9,427 nt of DNA from Anaerolineae bacterium (GTDB lineage: Bacteria > Chloroflexota > Anaerolineae > SpSt-313). The stretch spans positions 1-9,427 of the forward strand of contig JAIMBM010000078.1 in assembly GCA_023511475.1 (NCBI GenBank). The letters run 5' to 3'. The translations under genes were made by a program, and so were the position numbers. This document shows positions 6,858-9,427 of this stretch, piece after piece (the first letter of the stretch is position 1; each line of letters begins with the position of its first letter). The notes beneath the pieces are model-generated. The model searched no databases and was not told where the DNA came from. It was given only the letters and a program-made list of their open reading frames with translations.

Positions 6858-7940
6858 ATGGCTTCGATGTCCTCGTCGGCCCTCGCATCGCCGACCTATG
6901 AGATCGAGCACGACATCAACCTGGTGCGTGAGGTCATCACCCTCGGCTTCCCCTGGAAGCTCCAGCATACCGTCCTGCCGGGGACGCTGGCGGTCCACTG
7001 CTTCAAGGGCCGCCTGCGCGATAGCGAGGGCCGGCCAAACCTCTACCCGCCGGGAACGACCATCAAGTACGAGCCGTTCGCGGCACCGCCCTGGAGCGAC
7101 GCCGCGCAGCACGTCATCGTGATCAGTCAGGGGGCGCAGCGGGTCAAGATCACCATCCGCTGCCCGCTGCCCGGCATGGAGGCCGAGCCTGCCACCCTCG
7201 TCGCGGTCATCCGTTTTGAGGTCACCGACCCCATACGGCTGATCGAGCGCACGCCGGGCTGGGAGGTCCGGGGGACTCTGACGCGCCTGAACGAGTGGGT
7301 GGCCCGCGATATCTGCGATGCGGTGGAGGCCGCGGTGAGGCCGCTGGCAAGCTCGCTCCCCTCAAGCCCTGAATGGCTGACGCCGAGCGGCTCCGAGAGG
7401 CTCAAGGAGCTGATCGTAGGCGGCACTAACCTCTCCGGCCGTGGCCTGAGCCTCCTGAGCGATCAGCCGCCAATGACGAGTCTGGAGTACCCGCCGAGCC
7501 TTCTGGAGGCGCTGTACGACCTCTACACCGCCTACGTGATCTGGCAGCGGAACCTTGCCCTCACCGATGAGGCGCGCCGCGAGGAATTAGCCGACGAACT
7601 GGGGTTCGAGAAGGGCGACATCCGGACTGCATTTCTGGCGGGGAAGGCGCCGGCGCTGGAGTATCTGGTGCGGGAGCGCCCCGACCTTCTGGAAGGCATC
7701 GCGGCACAGGCGGAGCCACACATCCAGAAGCACACGCAGGTGCTGCGCGCCCTCCTCCTCAATGACGCCAGCAGCGACTTTTACGGCGGGCTGGTCACCG
7801 CCCTGCTCCGGGACCTCAAGCGCCCCGGCTCCCTGACCAGGTCCACGGTCGAGACGCTCCAGCGGAGCGCTCCCAGCACAAGGCACTTTGGCCTCGGCCT
7901 CAGGCCCGGCAGTCCCGCCGGTGAGCGGCCCGGGCTCTAG
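6858..7940 (+). CDS. SPFH/band-7-like cytosolic protein, divergent
   Basis: A 360-aa protein with SD AGGGGAGG (6844-6851), 12 nt after the previous stop. Residues about 36-215 follow the SPFH pattern. VLPGTLAVHCFKGRL (39-53) resembles the opening strand with P-G-x-x-A-V; YPPGT (63-67) resembles the PG that follows. There is a strand pair around 84-102, then AVIRFEVTDPIRLI (116-129) resembling the V-x-D-P segment. A helix (139-162) and GLSLLSDQPP..LEYP (196-212) resemble the final strand with its I-x-x-P. Residues 216-335 are mostly helical. There is no signal peptide or membrane segment, whereas typical SPFH proteins have an N-terminal anchor, so membrane association would need a partner such as the preceding four-helix protein. 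It is the last gene of the operon. The gene call is secure; the SPFH assignment is by eye. Confidence 0.5.
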   Translation: MASMSSSALASPTYEIEHDINLVREVITLGFPWKLQHTVLPGTLAVHCFKGRLRDSEGRPNLYPPGTTIKYEPFAAPPWSDAAQHVIVISQGAQRVKITIRCPLPGMEAEPATLVAVIRFEVTDPIRLIERTPGWEVRGTLTRLNEWVARDICDAVEAAVRPLASSLPSSPEWLTPSGSERLKELIVGGTNLSGRGLSLLSDQPPMTSLEYPPSLLEALYDLYTAYVIWQRNLALTDEARREELADELGFEKGDIRTAFLAGKAPALEYLVRERPDLLEGIAAQAEPHIQKHTQVLRALLLNDASSDFYGGLVTALLRDLKRPGSLTRSTVETLQRSAPSTRHFGLGLRPGSPAGERPGL

Positions 7941-7951
7941 ATCGCTGATGC

Positions 7952-8042
7952 CTTGCCGGATGGCAAGTCCGAGGGCGAAAGAAGCTTCTCGAGTCTGACC
8001 TTTCGGAGCGCCTCGTGCGGCGCAGAGGCGGTCGAGATGGCG
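7952..8042. repeat. Hairpin plus first copy of a dispersed repeat after the operon
   Basis: The interval 7941-8155 has no gene. A perfect 6-bp hairpin, CTTGCC (7952-7957) with GGCAAG (7962-7967), lies 11 nt after the last operon gene but has no T-tract. GAGTCTGACCTTTCGGAGC (7991-8009) matches 9298-9316 at 17 of 19 positions in the same orientation. It is followed here by CGCCTC (8009-8014) facing GAGGCG (8025-8030), and then a GAGATG-centred segment (8024-8042) that also has a diverged counterpart at 9337-9355. This is a diverged extragenic repeat unit of roughly 55-60 bp. Confidence 0.5.
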
Positions 8043-8049
8043 CCCGGGG

Positions 8050-8095
8050 CCCCCTCCCCTGGGCGGACGCCGCGCCGTCCGCCCAGGGGAGGGGG
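8050..8095. repeat. Perfect 20-bp inverted repeat between convergent genes
   Basis: The arms 8050-8069 and 8076-8095 are exact reverse complements, separated by CCGCGC. The left arm is a C-run block followed by TGGGCGGACG. No T-tract follows on either strand, so it is not a standard intrinsic terminator. It could still slow or end transcription from both converging genes, or be a REP-type mobile palindrome. Confidence 0.75.
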
Positions 8096-8143
8096 AACAC
8101 GCCGGGGTTTCCTTCGGGAGGGCACCTCGGAACGAGAGCGATA

Positions 8144-8155
8144 CCCCTCACCCCT
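8144..8155. repeat. Inverted copy of the G-rich 12-mer at the left flank
   Basis: CCCCTCACCCCT is the reverse complement of 95-106. It abuts the stop codon of the decarboxylase gene (8156-8158). The motif is short and low in complexity, so it is at best a remnant of a dispersed repeat. Confidence 0.3.
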
Positions 8156-9136
8156 TTAGAACAGATGTACATCCCCCAGCATAGGCGGCCCGCCCGGGGC
8201 ACAGACCAGGGTGCGCTGCATCCCCGGGATAGCACAGAGCGAGGCTGCGACCCGCGACGCATCCTCCACAGTCGTCAGCACGTGCACGTTGGGCCCCGCG
8301 TCGAGCGTGAAATACACCGGCCAACCTTCCTCGCGCCAGGCCAGAACCTGCTGCACCACGGCCACCGTCCCCGGCAGCCAGTAGAGGGCACGCGGCGTGC
8401 CGGTCATCGCCACGGCGTGAAGGAGCAGCGCCTGCTCCTCGGCAACCTCGCCGAGGAGGGTGAGGTCGCGCGTGCGGATCGCCGTGCGGGCCATGGCCAG
8501 ATGCTCGGCGGTGCGAGCCAGGCGCCCCTGATGGCAGGGGCTGGTCAGCGCCGCAGCATGGCCGACGGTCGAGGGCACGGCCTTGGGCTCCTCAGAGACG
8601 ATGGCGATAACGTCACGGATAGGCCACCAGTCGCGGGAGGCCAGCTCTTGTGCATACGACTCCTCGTGGCTTGCTCCGGCTACCCACTCCACCCACCCGC
8701 CACACACCGACCGGGCAGCCGAGCCCGAGCCCAGCCGGGCCACGGTGCTGACGGTGCGCCGGTCGACGGCGAGTCCGAGGGCGGCGAGGCCTGCGGCCGT
8801 CAGCGCAGCGTAGAAAGAGGCTGAGAAGGCCAGCCCGGTCGCCGGCGGGAAGGTGCTTCGGCTCGCGACCCTCGCTGGAGCGTCGGTGCCCCCCATCTGC
8901 CGGAGGTGGTTCAGGTGGCCGATCACACGCTCGCGGGCATAGCCCGTGGCCGGCCGACCTTCGATCTCGACCCGGTCCTCGCCGATGTTCGGCGAGAACT
9001 CGACGGTGACAATCGTGTTGGCCTGATCGAGGGTGAGGGAGATCGAGCTGTTGAGCGGCAGGTTGAGGGCAGGGTCGAGGTTGCCCCAGTACTTGACGAT
9101 GGCGATGTTCGCTCCGGCCTGCGCGGTGGCCTTCAT
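8156..9136 (-). CDS. mvaD: Diphosphomevalonate decarboxylase, possibly phosphomevalonate decarboxylase
   Basis: A 326-aa GHMP-superfamily enzyme, the usual length. It performs the ATP-dependent decarboxylation that yields isopentenyl diphosphate (or isopentenyl phosphate in the alternative pathway). Visible motifs are AGANIAIVKYWGN (residues 7-19, Lys15), LPLNSSISLTLD (26-37), the phosphate-binding loop PPATGLAFSAS (97-107), ARLGSGSAARSVCGG (133-147, Arg142), and FTLDAGPN (276-283) with the catalytic Asp279. Two positions differ from classical enzymes: KYWGK has Asn19 instead of Lys, and GLASSAS has Phe104 instead of the first Ser. A phosphomevalonate decarboxylase has been described from the Chloroflexota genus Roseiflexus, so the monophosphate is a real alternative substrate. 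ATG 9136 fits the family start; a longer frame to 9256 would contain the promoter. AGGAG lies just upstream of the ATG. No other mevalonate gene is in the window, and it is convergent with the operon. Confidence 0.9.
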   Translation of the reverse strand: MKATAQAGANIAIVKYWGNLDPALNLPLNSSISLTLDQANTIVTVEFSPNIGEDRVEIEGRPATGYARERVIGHLNHLRQMGGTDAPARVASRSTFPPATGLAFSASFYAALTAAGLAALGLAVDRRTVSTVARLGSGSAARSVCGGWVEWVAGASHEESYAQELASRDWWPIRDVIAIVSEEPKAVPSTVGHAAALTSPCHQGRLARTAEHLAMARTAIRTRDLTLLGEVAEEQALLLHAVAMTGTPRALYWLPGTVAVVQQVLAWREEGWPVYFTLDAGPNVHVLTTVEDASRVAASLCAIPGMQRTLVCAPGGPPMLGDVHLF

Positions 9137-9164
9137 GGCTCCTGACCTCAATGGTTTGGTGGGA

Positions 9165-9193
9165 AGTATAGGGCCCGCCGCGCGGGCAGGCAA
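9165..9193 (-). promoter_or_regulatory. Promoter of the decarboxylase gene
   Basis: On the minus strand, TTGCCT (9188-9193) and TATACT (9165-9170) are separated by exactly 17 nt. Transcription would begin near 9158, about 22 nt before the ATG at 9136. The short leader shows GAGG and AGGAG, which serve as the ribosome binding site. Confidence 0.65.
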
Positions 9194-9297
9194 GTCCATT
9201 GAGGCGCGGCCGGTCCCTTTCGCTCGCAACCCCGCTCCCCCGCGCCGCGGGAGCACACCCGCTATGGGCGCGGACCCTCTCCCCCTCCGCCGCCCTT

Positions 9298-9359
9298 GAG
9301 TCTGGCCGTTCGGAGCACAACCCGTGGTGCCGTCCGGAGGTCGCCGAGATGACCTCCGG
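9298..9359. repeat. Second copy of the dispersed repeat, with 9-bp inverted repeat
   Basis: GAGTCTGGCCGTTCGGAGC (9298-9316) repeats 7991-8009 with two mismatches. It is followed by the inverted repeat CCGGAGGTC (9334-9342) and GACCTCCGG (9351-9359) around GCCGAGAT. The stem bases differ from the first copy, but the order of unit then palindrome is kept. Bases 9194-9297 hold no gene that I can support. Confidence 0.5.
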
Positions 9360-9380
9360 CTATGCTGCGCCCGGGATGCC

Positions 9381-9427
9381 CCACCCCCAAACCCCCACCC
9401 CCCCCGCGGCCCCCCCGGGGGGGGGGG
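9381..9427. other. C/G homopolymer at the window end, likely assembly artefact
   Basis: The last 47 bases are nearly all C and then G, with runs of C5 to C8 ending in a G11 run (9417-9427). No gene or site is visible. Such ends are typical of low-complexity contig termini. Confidence 0.5.

Noticed and set aside
8015..8824. 269-codon plus-strand frame opposite the decarboxylase
   Set aside because: It crosses the 20-bp inverted repeat and lies antisense to a secure gene; its product has no motif.
9137..9256. Longer start for the decarboxylase
   Set aside because: The added residues match nothing in the family, and the well-spaced promoter (9165-9193) lies inside the extension.
1..9427. CRISPR arrays, tRNA or rRNA genes, transposases, toxin-antitoxin pairs
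   Set aside because: No regularly spaced repeats, no cloverleaf or rRNA sequence, and no transposase or toxin motifs were seen on either strand.

Overview
The window looks like a piece of a Chloroflexota genome, probably Anaerolineae-like or a relative. By eye it is very G+C-rich. It uses GTG starts and strong Shine-Dalgarno (SD) sequences, has a Pro/Thr (TPTP) linker in a surface VWA protein of the kind common in that phylum, carries GHMP-type mevalonate-pathway decarboxylase, and has extragenic C/G-rich palindromes. The phylum call is inference from style and gene content, not from a marker gene.

Layout. Bases 1-171 hold no gene, only G-rich repeat sequence. A strong sigma70-type promoter (172-201) starts a leader of about 150 nt. 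The leader contains a 5' hairpin, a second hairpin, and two mutually exclusive structures: a 12-bp antiterminator-like stem and an intrinsic terminator with a T-tract (312-336). It then runs through a small hairpin covering the SD of the first gene. Five tightly packed same-strand genes follow (359-7940): a soluble 749-aa divergent tubulin/FtsZ-like protein; a 498-aa membrane-anchored VWA protein with an intact MIDAS; a 746-aa protein with a degenerate tubulin-like N-terminus, long helical regions and a central transmembrane hairpin; a 168-aa four-helix membrane protein; and a 360-aa protein whose N-terminal half reads like a divergent SPFH/band-7 domain. Junctions are an ATGA overlap, a 9-nt gap, a 13-nt overlap and a 12-nt gap, so this is almost certainly one operon.

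How they may work together. Tubulin-like plus VWA neighbourhoods have been proposed from genome context to be membrane-remodelling systems (Makarova and Koonin, 2010, recalled from memory). This operon fits that theme but appears to be a variant: two tubulin-like proteins, one anchored in the membrane, an extracytoplasmic VWA domain, a small integral membrane protein and an SPFH-like scaffold. No function has been shown for it here, and the tubulin and SPFH assignments rest on remote motif resemblance.

Downstream, a 215-bp convergent intergenic region contains a perfect 20-bp inverted repeat and one copy of a diverged dispersed repeat. The minus-strand gene at 8156-9136 is a diphosphomevalonate (or phosphomevalonate) decarboxylase with its own promoter at 9165-9193. 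A second copy of the dispersed repeat lies upstream of it. The window ends in C/G homopolymer that is probably a contig-end artefact.
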